A stretch of 32,265 nucleotides of DNA from Eubacteriaceae bacterium (GCA_003446375.1 DMAW01000086.1:1-32265), one strand, 5' to 3'; counted from the first letter of the stretch, positions 14,441 to 23,451 are shown. The notes: generated by a model from the sequence alone, not told the origin. Made by a program: numbers and translations.

Positions 14441-14875
14441 ATGTCGGTATTTAATTCCATGAAGATCAACGCTTCCGGCCTTACCCTGGAGCGAATGAAG
14501 CTTGACACCATATCTTCAAACATAGCAAACGTAAATACTACCAGGACTGAAGACGGAGGACCTTATCAAAGGAAAGAAGTAGTGTTTGAGGAAATGGTAA
14601 AGACTCAATACAACGAGCAGACAAAAATGCGCGAAGAGAAAACTATGGGAGTCAAAGTCACAGAAATATATGAAGACCCTGACAATATGAGGATAGTCTA
14701 CGACCCGGACCATCCGGATGCAGACGAAGAAGGGTATGTAACAATGCCAAATGTGAATCTGTTGGATGAAATGGTCGATTTGATTCAAGCACAAAGAACT
14801 TATGAGGCTAACGCCACAGCGCTAAAGGCGAGCAAAGGAATGCTCAATAAAGCTATAGAAATATCCAAGGGGTAG
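14441..14875 (+). CDS. flgC: Flagellar proximal rod protein FlgC
   Basis: Rod subunit, partner of FlgB and FlgF. The 144 residues include the rod signature (DTISSNIANVNTTRTEDGGPYQ) at about 22-44, the YVTMPNVNLLDEMVDLIQAQRTYEAN segment (key words MPNVN and QRTYEAN) and a C-terminal coiled-coil helix. Ribosome site AAAGGAAG. It is 27 bases after flgB and eight bases before fliE. Confidence 0.96.
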   Translation: MSVFNSMKINASGLTLERMKLDTISSNIANVNTTRTEDGGPYQRKEVVFEEMVKTQYNEQTKMREEKTMGVKVTEIYEDPDNMRIVYDPDHPDADEEGYVTMPNVNLLDEMVDLIQAQRTYEANATALKASKGMLNKAIEISKG

Positions 14876-14882
14876 ATAATTC

Positions 14883-15221
14883 ATGAATATTGCTAATACA
14901 TCGTACATAAACATCATGGACAGGTATAAAAACCTTGTGGATCCCGGGCAGCAAAGTTTAGTCAGTCAACCGAAACCCAGCGAAGATAATAATATCGGCG
15001 TGGCTGACTTTGAAGAGCTGATTGGTGATAAAATAGACAAGCTAAACCAAGTTCAAGTTCAATCTGACAACCTTATACAGGATTTTGCAGCGGGAAATAC
15101 ACAGGACCTTCATCAGGTGATGATAGCTGCTGAGGAAGCTAGGCTCAGCATGGAGCTGGCGGTACAGATAAGAAACAAGGCAGTAGAAGCGTATAAAGAA
15201 CTCAACAATATGCAGTTGTAA
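14883..15221 (+). CDS. fliE: Flagellar MS-ring/rod junction protein FliE
   Basis: Joins the MS ring to the rod and is the first protein exported. The 112 residues end in the family's conserved helix (DLHQVMIAAEEARLSMELAVQIRNKAVEAYKE; key words HQVMIA, EARLS and IRNKAVEAY). The N-terminal half is less conserved as usual. The start is seven bases after flgC. An unusual 257-base spacer follows before fliF. Confidence 0.94.
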   Translation: MNIANTSYINIMDRYKNLVDPGQQSLVSQPKPSEDNNIGVADFEELIGDKIDKLNQVQVQSDNLIQDFAAGNTQDLHQVMIAAEEARLSMELAVQIRNKAVEAYKELNNMQL

Positions 15222-15228
15222 TAATTAA

Positions 15229-15297
15229 AGCGAAGGTAAAAGATATTTAAAAGCGAAGCGGCAGGGGATAAAAGAGCGAAGAGACATCTAAAGGAAA
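15229..15297 (+). repeat. Three 23-nt-spaced AGCGAAG repeats between fliE and fliF
   Basis: The 7-mer AGCGAAG occurs at 15229, 15252 and 15275, exactly 23 bases apart each time, and each copy is preceded by purine-rich AAA or AAG and followed by a run with GATA or ATCTA then AAA. The units are otherwise diverged. They lie directly after the fliE stop, in transcribed sequence. Confidence 0.5.
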
Positions 15298-15334
15298 GGC
15301 AAAATCAATTCAATTCTTTTTTAAAATTCTGCAA

Positions 15335-15350
15335 TTGCCTCAAAAGGCAA
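15335..15350 (+). other. Small hairpin in the fliE-fliF spacer
   Basis: TTGCCT (15335-15340) and AGGCAA (15345-15350) pair around CAAA. No T-run follows, so it is not a standard terminator; it might be a processing or stability element. The rest of the 257-base spacer (15222-15478) shows no coding frame of note; the fliF ribosome site AAAGGAG is at its end. Confidence 0.4.
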
Positions 15351-15478
15351 ATTTCAATTACAGGTATCTTCTCCCTACCAACTTCCATAAAATAACATTT
15401 AAATTTCATTTAAGAAAATAAGCAATAAAAAACCAATGGCTAAATACTAAACCGACCTAGCAAAGGAGCAGTCATTTA

Positions 15479-17047
15479 ATGGATAAGATCAAGGACTTGG
15501 CCCAAAAAATCAAGGGCGGATGGGGAAAAATCGATAAAAAGAGAAAAACCAGTCTGGTGTTGGCGACCTTGGCTTTGGTTTTATTTGTGTTTACTTATAA
15601 TTGGTACAACGGAAGAGTCACTTATGCAGCTCTTTTTACAAATCTGGATCTGCAGGATGCGGCTAGAATAACAGCTGATCTGGATGCTAAAAATGAAATC
15701 ACCTATAGGATTGAAAATGGTGGAAAAGATATATACATAGATGAAAAGTATGTAGATAAATATAGGCTTGATCTGGCTATGAACGGAATGATGCCGCAAA
15801 ATTCGACGGGTTTTGAAATTTTTGACGATATGGGCATGATGGTGACAGATGAAGATAGGAAGATCATGTATCAAAGAGCCCTGGAAGGAGAGCTTCAACG
15901 GTCTATCATGTCGATATCAGAGATAGATACTGCAAGGGTCCATTTGGTGATGAGCGAAGAGAGCATATTTGACACCCAAAGAAGAAGCGCGTCTGCATCT
16001 GTAGTCGTGGATGTAAAGGCCGGCGCTGCGCTTCCTGCTGAATCGGTAAAGGGCATAATCGCTTTAGTTTCAGGGGCGGTAAACAGCCTTCCCGAAGAAA
16101 ACGTAAGGGTAATCGATTCTTCAGGAAACCTGTTAAGCTTGGGTATGGCTTCAAATGAGCAAAATAGCGGCTTGGAGCTTGCAGGCCAGCAAAAGGAAAT
16201 AAAGGCTGATTTTGAATCTCAGCTTAAAAACAATATCTTGGATCTTTTGGGGCCTGCATTTGGACCTGACAAGATCAAAGTTTCCATTTATGCAGATTTG
16301 GATTTTGACGCACAGGAACAGACTGTCATAAGCTATGAAAACCCTGTTCCGAGAAGCGAGCAGAAAAGCGCATCAGGAAGCGGCCTGAATCAGGACGCGA
16401 TCATGGAAGATCCAATAGGGGACAATGTGCAAAACGTGCTCGGAGGCAACGGCGATGAAGACATGTCTTCATTTGACGGGGTCGTAAATTACGAGCTCAC
16501 AGAATCCAGGACAAATACTGTGCGAGCCCCTGGAAAAGTCACGAGGATATCCACATCCATACTATATGATGGAGAATTGACCCAGGAGCAGGCGGCAAGC
16601 ATCAGAAACCTTGCCGCTACAGCCACGGGATACGACGCGGCAAGAGGGGATCTTATAAATGTAGAAGGAGTGATCTTTGACACCGCCTACCAAGAGGAGC
16701 TAGACAGGCAGCTAGAGGAGATACGGGCAGCGGAAGATGCCTCGAAGACTTTTATGGATAGATACGGAGACTATATTTTCTTTGGAATATTCGCTCTCTT
16801 AGGGCTCGTGTTGGCAGCGTCGGTACTGAGAGTTGTTTTCGGAAGAAAGAAACAAAATCCGGAAGATGTGCCGCTACAGCCTGTTTTGACTGGAGAGGCT
16901 CCGGTTGGAGCAATGGTTGACATAATTGACGATGCAGCTAAAAAATTTGAAGTGAAAGAAGACAAAAACGAAAAACAGGTCAAGGATTACGCCAAGGAAA
17001 ATCCCGAAATTGCAGCAGATCTGATTAAAGCTTGGATGAAAGATTGA
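15479..17047 (+). CDS. fliF: Flagellar MS-ring protein FliF
   Basis: Forms the membrane-embedded MS ring on which the export gate and C-ring assemble. The 522 residues show the usual layout: a first membrane helix (about 22-41), the YscJ-like ring-building domains (about 44-220, with the VHLVMSEES segment), the FliF-specific ring domain, a second membrane helix (about 431-453) and a cytoplasmic C-terminal tail (KDYAKENPEIAADLIKAW) that binds FliG. Start after AAAGGAG. It is 12 bases before fliG. Confidence 0.97.
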   Translation: MDKIKDLAQKIKGGWGKIDKKRKTSLVLATLALVLFVFTYNWYNGRVTYAALFTNLDLQDAARITADLDAKNEITYRIENGGKDIYIDEKYVDKYRLDLAMNGMMPQNSTGFEIFDDMGMMVTDEDRKIMYQRALEGELQRSIMSISEIDTARVHLVMSEESIFDTQRRSASASVVVDVKAGAALPAESVKGIIALVSGAVNSLPEENVRVIDSSGNLLSLGMASNEQNSGLELAGQQKEIKADFESQLKNNILDLLGPAFGPDKIKVSIYADLDFDAQEQTVISYENPVPRSEQKSASGSGLNQDAIMEDPIGDNVQNVLGGNGDEDMSSFDGVVNYELTESRTNTVRAPGKVTRISTSILYDGELTQEQAASIRNLAATATGYDAARGDLINVEGVIFDTAYQEELDRQLEEIRAAEDASKTFMDRYGDYIFFGIFALLGLVLAASVLRVVFGRKKQNPEDVPLQPVLTGEAPVGAMVDIIDDAAKKFEVKEDKNEKQVKDYAKENPEIAADLIKAWMKD

Positions 17048-17059
17048 GGTCGATAGCAT

Positions 17060-18070
17060 ATGCAGGTAAAGCCTTTAAACGGAATAAAAAAAGCAGCTAT
17101 ATTGTTGATAGCGCTGGGACCTGAGGTTTCATCCCAGATATTAAGGATGCTGCCGGACAATATGATTCAAAAAGTGACCTATGAAATTGCCAATATCGAG
17201 TACGTTGAGCCTTATGAAAGGGAAAAAGTCATAGGAGATTTCATGGATATGGCCTCGGCAAGGGAATATATTTTAGACGGAGGGCTAGATTATGCCAGGA
17301 ATCTCTTGACAAAGGCATTGGGAACATCCAGAGCCAAGGAAGTGATGGATGTCCTAAATCAAATACAGCAAAGAGAGATGCCCTTTGCCATATTGCGAAA
17401 GGCGGACACCCATCAGTTGGCAAACATGCTGGCAAACGAGCATCCTCAGACGATTGCCCTTATCATGTGCTACATACAGCCTGACAAGGCGGCGGACGTT
17501 TTGGCGATGTTTCCCCACGAGCTTCAGACAGAAGTTGCAGAAAGGATAGGAGTAATAAACAGGACATCGCCGGCAGTAATAAAAAGGATTGAGACCATAC
17601 TTCAAAACAAGTTCTCAAGCGTAATAGACAGCGACACCGAAAATATCGGCGGGGTTAAGACTTTAGTGGAAATATTAAACTCCGTTGATCGGACGACTGA
17701 AAAGAATATCATAAGCGACCTTGAAAAAACCCAGCCGGAGCTGGCGGAGGTAGTAAAGGCAAACCTATTCGTATTCGAAGATATCGTAACCTTGGACAAA
17801 GGATCCATACAGAGGGTCTTGCGAGAAGTCAGCAACGAAGACTTGGTGTTGGCTCTCAAAGGAGCGTCAGAAGAGGTCGCATCAGTGGTGTTTTCAAACG
17901 TGTCGAAGAGAGCTGCAGAAACTATCCGAGAGGATATCGAGTTTATGGGCCCTGTCAGGCTATCTACAGTTGAAGAGGCGCAGCACCGCATCGTGGGCAT
18001 AATCAGGCGATTGGAAGAGGCCGGAGAGATCGTGATAGGAAGGGGTGATTCTGATAGCATTATCGTATAA
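17060..18070 (+). CDS. fliG: Flagellar motor switch protein FliG
   Basis: Rotor protein that receives torque from MotA and carries the switch to FliM. The 336 residues contain the N-terminal FliF-binding domain (KAAILLIALGPEVSSQIL), the EHPQ motif of the middle domain (127-130, in LANEHPQTIALI) and the C-terminal torque helix with the charged residues of RGSMREDIEFMGPVRLSTVEEAQHRIV (here KRAAETIREDIEFMGP). The last 26 bases overlap the fliH start. Confidence 0.97.
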   Translation: MQVKPLNGIKKAAILLIALGPEVSSQILRMLPDNMIQKVTYEIANIEYVEPYEREKVIGDFMDMASAREYILDGGLDYARNLLTKALGTSRAKEVMDVLNQIQQREMPFAILRKADTHQLANMLANEHPQTIALIMCYIQPDKAADVLAMFPHELQTEVAERIGVINRTSPAVIKRIETILQNKFSSVIDSDTENIGGVKTLVEILNSVDRTTEKNIISDLEKTQPELAEVVKANLFVFEDIVTLDKGSIQRVLREVSNEDLVLALKGASEEVASVVFSNVSKRAAETIREDIEFMGPVRLSTVEEAQHRIVGIIRRLEEAGEIVIGRGDSDSIIV

Positions 18071-18791
18071 AATCATAAAAAACACCTCGAATTCAGGGCA
18101 TAAACAGCTTTCAAGCTTAGATGCTTCAAGCTTTATAATTAAAGAAAAGGCTACAGAAAAGGCCACTGAAACAAAAGAAGATGAGTTCCAAGACATCAAG
18201 TCGATTGAAGAAGAGATAAGAAGAAAGATAGAAGAAGAGACTCTATCCCAAAGAGAAGCCATTCTTGAAATGGCGATGTCCGAGGCTGAAAAGATCAGAG
18301 AAGATGCCAGAAGAGAAGGAAGCGCTTCAGGATATGAAGAGGGATATCAAAGAGGATTTGAAGACGGCAGGATGGAAACAGAGGGGATGAGAAAGAGCGC
18401 TTTAAGGTACATTGACGAAGCTGAAAAGAAGGTTAAGGAATATTTTTTAAGAAACGAGAAGAAGATATTGAATCTTGCAGCAAAGATAGCAGGCAAGATA
18501 GTTCACCAAACTATAGATTCAGATGCTGAAAATGTCATGCTGTTGGCAAAGCCGGTGCTGCATCAGTACGGAAAAACCGAAAAAGTGGTCATAAGCTGCC
18601 ATCCTGAAAATGTGGATTTTGTGAGAGGGCACTTAAGCGAGGTTGAAAAGCTATGTCCGAATGCCCACATACTCATACTTGAAGATGACATGCTGGAGAG
18701 AAACGGCCTTGTCATTGAAAACGAAAACCAGATAGCAGATATGCAGATAGCAAAACAATTGGAAAGATTCATGAAGCTGGCCGAAGGCTGA
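18045..18791 (+). CDS. fliH: Flagellar export ATPase regulator FliH
   Basis: Stator-like partner that dimerises, inhibits FliI and anchors it to the C-ring. The 248 residues include a long Glu/Lys/Arg-rich coiled coil with GxxxG-like spacing (ASGYEEGYQRGFEDG, about 92-110) and a conserved C-terminal V-ATPase E-like domain (KIAGKIVHQTI, VVISCHPENVDFV). GTG 18045 overlaps fliG by 26 bases, with AGGAAGG immediately upstream; no later ATG or GTG with a ribosome site precedes the conserved part, so this start is kept with some doubt. Confidence 0.9.
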   Translation: MILIALSYKIIKNTSNSGHKQLSSLDASSFIIKEKATEKATETKEDEFQDIKSIEEEIRRKIEEETLSQREAILEMAMSEAEKIREDARREGSASGYEEGYQRGFEDGRMETEGMRKSALRYIDEAEKKVKEYFLRNEKKILNLAAKIAGKIVHQTIDSDAENVMLLAKPVLHQYGKTEKVVISCHPENVDFVRGHLSEVEKLCPNAHILILEDDMLERNGLVIENENQIADMQIAKQLERFMKLAEG

Positions 18792-18807
18792 GTAAAGGAG
18801 CATTAAA

Positions 18808-20118
18808 TTGATTTCCATGCCATTTGATAAATACGAAGAAATCATAGAAAAAAACGACCTTTACTACAAGATGGGAAAAGTCAGAAAAGTAATAGGTCTG
18901 ATAATTCATGCAGTGGGGCTAAAGGTCTTTGTAGGAGAGGTATGCCATATACTGATTGGAGACGACAACAAGGTGGCAACGGAAGTCGTAGGCTTCCAAG
19001 ACGACAGCGTTTTGTTGATGCCCCTTGGAGACGTTCAGGGAATAGGCCCGGGATGCCTGGTGCTGCCGACCGGGAGCTCTCTTGTAGTAAAGGTAGGCGA
19101 AGAGCTGCTGGGAACCACCTTGGACGGACTTGGCAATCCAATGGACGGGAAGAGCAGAAAGCTCCAAGGCACAGGGGATATAAACAGGATGCCTCCCAAT
19201 CCCTTTCAGAGAAAGAAGATAGAAAGCGTCATGAGCACCGGCGTAAAAGCCATCGACGGAATCCTCACATGCGGGGAAGGCCAGCGTATAGGGATATTTG
19301 CAGGAAGCGGCGTAGGGAAAAGCACCCTGTTGGGAATGATCAGCAGGTATTCTGATGCTGAGGTAAACGTAATTGGCCTAATCGGCGAAAGAGGCCGAGA
19401 GGTTCTGGAATTTATCGAAAGAGATCTGGGAGAAGAGGGCTATAAAAAGTCCGTGGTCATTTGTGCTACATCAGATCAACCGCCTTTGGTTAGATTAAAA
19501 GGAGCGTATGTAGCCACGGCAATTGCCGAGTACTTTAGGGATCAAGGCAAAAAAGTAATGTTCATGATGGACTCAGTTACGAGATTTGCCATGGCTCAAA
19601 GGGAGATAGGCCTTGCCATAGGAGAACCACCCACCACTAGGGGATACACGCCGTCTGTTTTTGCCACTCTTCCCAAGCTGCTTGAAAGAAGCGGAATGTC
19701 AAAGGATGGGTCGATCACCGCTTTTTATACTGTTCTTGTGGAAGGCGATGACATGAATGAGCCCATTGCCGATGCTGTCAGAGGTATTTTAGACGGACAC
19801 ATAGTGTTAAGCAGAAAGCTTGCGGGCAAAAACCACTTTCCTTCAATAGATGTTCAACAAAGCGTAAGCAGGATAATGAAAGAGATAGTAGGCAAAGAGC
19901 ATTTTGACAATGCCGGTCGATTAAAAGAGAACATAAGCAGATATCAAGATTCGGAAGACCTAATAAATGTGGGGGCATACTCCAAAGGAACGAATCCGGA
20001 TATTGATAGAGCAATCAAGCTGAAAGTTCCAATCGACGATTTTTTAAAGCAAAACATAGAGGAATCTTGGAAATATGAAGATACTGTAAAAATGCTCAGT
20101 GGAATTTTTGAAAATTGA
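18808..20118 (+). CDS. fliI: Flagellum-specific export ATPase FliI
   Basis: Hexameric ATPase of the type III export apparatus. The 436 residues include an N-terminal beta-barrel domain, the Walker A motif GSGVGKST (166-173), the Walker B strand KVMFMMDSVTRFAMAQREIGLA, the PPTTRGYTPS segment and the C-terminal helical domain. Both nucleotide-binding motifs are intact. The start is TTG 18808, seven bases from AAAGGAG; the ATG at 18817 is too far from it. Followed by fliJ after 16 bases. Confidence 0.97.
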   Translation: MISMPFDKYEEIIEKNDLYYKMGKVRKVIGLIIHAVGLKVFVGEVCHILIGDDNKVATEVVGFQDDSVLLMPLGDVQGIGPGCLVLPTGSSLVVKVGEELLGTTLDGLGNPMDGKSRKLQGTGDINRMPPNPFQRKKIESVMSTGVKAIDGILTCGEGQRIGIFAGSGVGKSTLLGMISRYSDAEVNVIGLIGERGREVLEFIERDLGEEGYKKSVVICATSDQPPLVRLKGAYVATAIAEYFRDQGKKVMFMMDSVTRFAMAQREIGLAIGEPPTTRGYTPSVFATLPKLLERSGMSKDGSITAFYTVLVEGDDMNEPIADAVRGILDGHIVLSRKLAGKNHFPSIDVQQSVSRIMKEIVGKEHFDNAGRLKENISRYQDSEDLINVGAYSKGTNPDIDRAIKLKVPIDDFLKQNIEESWKYEDTVKMLSGIFEN

Positions 20119-20134
20119 TTTTACGTAAAGGAAG

Positions 20135-20572
20135 ATGATTGCTTTGAGAAGTTACCATTTTAAAATGGAAAAGGTGCTCGAATATAAAAGCAGGGTGGAA
20201 AAAGGGATAATAGAAGATTATGCCAAGATAAACACCAAGCTGTCCAAAGAAAAAGAACACTTGGACAGCCTTAAGAGCCAATACGAACAAAACGGTCATA
20301 AAGAAAAACCAAAAGCCGACTTAAACAACATGAAAATGCAATTTCTATATAAGGAAAAATTAAAAAATGAAATGACCTATCAGGAAAAAAAAGTTGCAAA
20401 TATCAATAAGAAACTGGAAGAAGTCAGGATAGATCTGGTGGAGGCTAGAAAAGACAGAAAAATAATGGAAAACCTAAGGGAAAAAGATAAAGAGCACTAT
20501 GAAAAAAAAATAAAAGAGCATGAACAAAAGGAGCTAGACGACTTGACGATAATGAAATATGGAAGGAGGTGA
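20135..20572 (+). CDS. fliJ: Flagellar export chaperone FliJ
   Basis: Central stalk of the FliI hexamer, similar to the gamma subunit of F-ATPases, which links the ATPase to FlhA. The 145 residues form one long charged coiled coil (Lys/Glu-rich throughout) starting with the FliJ-type HFKMEKVLEYKSRVE. Two starts are possible: ATG 20135, only two bases after AAAGGA, or TTG 20144, eleven bases from it, which would give the more usual short N-terminus RSYHFKMEKVL. The ATG is listed. Position between fliI and fliK supports the call. Confidence 0.88.
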   Translation: MIALRSYHFKMEKVLEYKSRVEKGIIEDYAKINTKLSKEKEHLDSLKSQYEQNGHKEKPKADLNNMKMQFLYKEKLKNEMTYQEKKVANINKKLEEVRIDLVEARKDRKIMENLREKDKEHYEKKIKEHEQKELDDLTIMKYGRR

Positions 20573-20576
20573 TTGA

Positions 20577-21647
20577 ATGACGCAAAACGTACAATTGAAT
20601 ATCCCGGCAATAGACAACCACAAGGTAAAAGCAATAAACCTTCAGGCAGAAGGTGATTTTCTCGCCTGTATGAAGGCTTGTGCAGACAACATCTTAGATT
20701 CAAAAGACAAATCCCTTGAGTCGGATGGCGAGCTGGCCGATCTGTTTGAAGGCATTGAAGATGAAATGCCTGAATCAAATATCGTGGATATATTTGTGCC
20801 TGGGTTTTTCATAGGGACAGCTACGCCTAAAAATGAAAAACAGAGGGATATCTCGCAAGAAGCGCCAAGGGGGGACCGTATGGCAAAAGGAGTTCAAGAA
20901 AAACTGGGAATTTCAGAGCCGGTCATAAAGACAGATGACAAAAGGGAAAAGCCTTTGCCTAATACGAACGAGGCTAAGAGAGCTGATGTCGACCCCATTT
21001 CGAAAATCGATATAAAAGGAATTGAGGCAAAGTCTAAAGTCCAAACGAAACCCATGCACGCTGTGGATGTCAAAGGTCAAGAGGTTCATGGTGCACGCCC
21101 GGCAGAGACGGATTCCAAGGAACCAAAAGATGTGAAGAATGATGGTGGAATTTATCAGCAAAATACAGAAGGGGTTTTAAAGAATATCCACACAGGTGCA
21201 AAGATCGTGGATAACAAAGGATTTGAATCCAATATGGATCTGGCATCAAAAGAAATAGTCCATAGGGTGGAGACGATGACCGAAGGAGAGAGGCAGACTA
21301 TCAAGGTCAACCTTTATCCGGAAGAACTTGGAGAGATGAAAATTGCCCTAAGCATGGAAGAAGGAAAGCTTACAGGAAAGATCACTGTTCAAAACAGCGA
21401 CATCAGGCAGATGTTTTCAGACAAGCTAAATGAGCTGAACCAAAATTTAAGAGACCAGAACATCAATGTAGCAAAGCTTGAGGTTGGAATAGGCACCGGT
21501 CATGAAGGACAGCAAAAAGGACAAGAAAGAAGAGGACGCTACAAAGCGGCAAACAAAAATGTCAGGCTATACGGCGATGTGCAATTTGCAGCTAATAGCG
21601 CCTACGAATCAAAGGCAGAGCTAAATGGAATAAACGTTTTGGCTTAA
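20577..21647 (+). CDS. fliK: Flagellar hook-length control protein FliK
   Basis: Molecular ruler that sets hook length and switches export specificity through FlhB. The 356 residues have a long polar, low-complexity N-terminal part and the conserved Flg_hook domain (about 235-320: ERQTIKVNLYPEELGEMKIALSMEEG, key words LYPEELGEM), which contacts FlhB. Ribosome site AAGGAGGTGATT, a full-length anti-Shine-Dalgarno match, eight bases before ATG. Followed directly by flgD. Confidence 0.88.
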   Translation: MTQNVQLNIPAIDNHKVKAINLQAEGDFLACMKACADNILDSKDKSLESDGELADLFEGIEDEMPESNIVDIFVPGFFIGTATPKNEKQRDISQEAPRGDRMAKGVQEKLGISEPVIKTDDKREKPLPNTNEAKRADVDPISKIDIKGIEAKSKVQTKPMHAVDVKGQEVHGARPAETDSKEPKDVKNDGGIYQQNTEGVLKNIHTGAKIVDNKGFESNMDLASKEIVHRVETMTEGERQTIKVNLYPEELGEMKIALSMEEGKLTGKITVQNSDIRQMFSDKLNELNQNLRDQNINVAKLEVGIGTGHEGQQKGQERRGRYKAANKNVRLYGDVQFAANSAYESKAELNGINVLA

Positions 21648-21665
21648 GTGCAGAAAGGAGAACTT

Positions 21666-22079
21666 ATGGCGATTAATGGAGTTGGAGGAAACATAAATAC
21701 AAAGGCGACCACTCAGACAGAGCAAAGAAACGATTTTATGGATGTGCAAAGCTTTCTTAAGATCATGACGGCCCAGCTGCAAAACTTAGATCCAATGGGT
21801 GAAAACAGCGCAGACAGCGGCGAATACATATCGCAAATGGCACAATTTACCATGCTGGAACAAATGAACAGCCTGGCAAGCAGCTTGCAGAATCTTTCAG
21901 TACTGTCACAACAGCAGCTTTCATTTTCACTGGTGGGAAAAACCGCAACTGTTTACGATGGAGACAAGGAAGTCACCGGCATAGTTGAGAAAGTAAGATA
22001 CAGCGAAGGATATGCTTATCCTGTAATAGGCGGCAGGGAGTATTCGATGGGAATGGTAACAGAGGTAGGTGAGGATTAA
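21666..22079 (+). CDS. flgD: Flagellar hook assembly protein FlgD (scaffold)
   Basis: Caps the growing hook. From ATG 21666 it has 137 residues with the FlgD N-terminal motif (DFMDVQSFLKIMTAQLQNLDPM, key words FLKIMTAQLQNLDP) and a MAQFTMLEQM segment. The C-terminal part has only the short tudor-like region; the Ig-like domain of enteric FlgD is absent, which is usual for Firmicutes. The frame is open to a GTG at 21648, but AAAGGAG lies five bases before 21666, which is chosen. Confidence 0.95.
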   Translation: MAINGVGGNINTKATTQTEQRNDFMDVQSFLKIMTAQLQNLDPMGENSADSGEYISQMAQFTMLEQMNSLASSLQNLSVLSQQQLSFSLVGKTATVYDGDKEVTGIVEKVRYSEGYAYPVIGGREYSMGMVTEVGED

Positions 22080-22080
22080 C

Positions 22081-22446
22081 TTGGCATTTAAAGTTCAAAA
22101 CGGGCAGATAATTCCCGTAAAAAGCAAGACCGATGTCAAAAGCAAACCAAATGTTGATTTTGAGAAGATTTTACTTGAGAAGGTCAAAAGACAGCCTTCC
22201 GTAAAAATCTCGGCACATGCAATAGACAGGATGGACAAGAGACAGATCGAGCTTGACGAGAAGGATATGGAAAAAATAAATGATGCATTCGAAGCACTGG
22301 AAAAAAAGGGCGGGAGAGAGAGCCTGCTGCTTTATAAAGATGCTGCATTTATAGCCAGCGTTCAAAACAGGACGATCATAACGGCGATGAAAAGCTCGGA
22401 AATGGAATCAGTAACTAACATAGACAGTGCGATAAGCATTAAATGA
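22081..22446 (+). CDS. Flagellar operon protein, TIGR02530 family
   Basis: A small conserved protein found between flgD and flgE in many Firmicutes and spirochaetes; its molecular role is not established. From TTG 22081 it has 121 residues, starting AFKVQNGQIIPV, with the diagnostic block KISAHAIDRMDKRQIELD and a C-terminal beta-rich part (LLLYKDAAFIASVQNRTIITAM). TTG 22081 is six bases from GAGG and gives the family's usual N-terminus; GTG 22069, inside flgD, is the alternative. An 80-base spacer with a CCTCTAGAGG palindrome (22455-22464) follows before flgE. Confidence 0.85.
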   Translation: MAFKVQNGQIIPVKSKTDVKSKPNVDFEKILLEKVKRQPSVKISAHAIDRMDKRQIELDEKDMEKINDAFEALEKKGGRESLLLYKDAAFIASVQNRTIITAMKSSEMESVTNIDSAISIK

Positions 22447-22526
22447 TGGCCGGACCTCTAGAGGAAGCCATGAAGCTGCTGACTGACTGAAGCGGCAAAA
22501 AAAATTAATCTCAGGAGGAAACACAA

Positions 22527-23420
22527 ATGTTAAGATCACTATATTCAGGTGTAAGCGGAATGAGGAACAATCAAACCAAGATGGATGTAATAGGAAACAA
22601 CATAGCAAATGTAAACACTACCGGGTTCAAATCCGGCAGAGTAAGGTTTCAGGATATGTTGAGCCAAACAATAGCAAATGCCCAAGCGCCTACGGCCAAC
22701 AGCCTAGGAGGAGTAAACCCCCAACAGATTGGCCTTGGAGTAAAAACAGGTTCCATAGATACGATAATGACCGGGGGAGCCCTTCAGCCGACAAATAGGG
22801 ATTTAGACTTTGCGATTGAAGGAAACGGGTTTTTCGTGGTAAGCCAGGATACGGGAGCAAACATGAAATACTACACCAGAGACGGAGCTTTTTACAGGGA
22901 TTATCAAGGCAATTTAGTAAACGCAAGCGGATTTAGGGTCTTGGGCTATGGTAAGGATCCGGCAGCGGAATATGCTTCGCCGGAGACGACTGTCCTAAAT
23001 ACAGATCCGGATGATATGGAACCTTTGAGCATACCTAACAGCATAGTCGTCGGAGGGGAGACTCTAAGCCTAGAAACCTACTCAATTGACGGAAGCGGAC
23101 AGATTATCGGCGTATTCAGCGATGGGAACCCATACCTTTTAGGACAGTTGGCAGTGAGCAAATTCAACAATGCCGAGGGCCTTGAAAAGGCGGGAAACAA
23201 CAACTACACAGCATCGAACAACTCGGGAGCGCCGGAGTTTGGAGTAGCAAACGGAGAAGGCTACGGAACGATCAGGCAAGGAGTAATCGAAATGTCAAAC
23301 GTGGATTTGGCCAATGAATTCACTGAAATGATAATAACCAGCAGATCCTACCAAGCGAATTCAAGGACAATAACCACTTCTGACGAAATGCTTCAAGAGC
23401 TCATAAACCTTAAAAGATAG
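22527..23420 (+). CDS. flgE: Flagellar hook protein FlgE
   Basis: Hook subunit of the universal joint. The 297 residues start with the rod/hook signature (SGVSGMRNNQTKMDVIGNNIANVNTTGFKS), contain the GNGFFVV segment at about 100 and end with the conserved EFTEMIITSRSYQANSRTITTSDEMLQELINLKR. It is shorter than enteric FlgE (about 400) but close to the compact Firmicutes form. Its place after flgD and before flbD identifies it as FlgE rather than FlgG. Ribosome site CAGGAGGAAAC. Confidence 0.94.
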   Translation: MLRSLYSGVSGMRNNQTKMDVIGNNIANVNTTGFKSGRVRFQDMLSQTIANAQAPTANSLGGVNPQQIGLGVKTGSIDTIMTGGALQPTNRDLDFAIEGNGFFVVSQDTGANMKYYTRDGAFYRDYQGNLVNASGFRVLGYGKDPAAEYASPETTVLNTDPDDMEPLSIPNSIVVGGETLSLETYSIDGSGQIIGVFSDGNPYLLGQLAVSKFNNAEGLEKAGNNNYTASNNSGAPEFGVANGEGYGTIRQGVIEMSNVDLANEFTEMIITSRSYQANSRTITTSDEMLQELINLKR

Positions 23421-23451
23421 ATAAACGTGCTATGCACATTGGAGGGAGTCC

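Noticed and set aside
17602..18060. Long open frames on the opposite strand of flagellar genes (for example 17602-18060 and 26299-26787)
   Set aside because: They lie wholly antisense to well-conserved genes, lack ribosome sites and encode serine-rich or low-complexity shadow sequences.
21666..22079. A truncated flgD
   Set aside because: The missing C-terminal Ig-like domain is typical of the short Firmicutes FlgD; the conserved N-terminal motif and stop context are normal.
22448..22469. A terminator between the TIGR02530 gene and flgE
   Set aside because: The CCTCTAGAGG palindrome and flanking GGC/GCC could form a hairpin, but no T-run follows and the operon continues in the same direction.
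22527..23420. A truncated flgE
   Set aside because: At 297 residues it is shorter than the enteric protein, but both termini are intact and compact FlgE forms are normal in Firmicutes.
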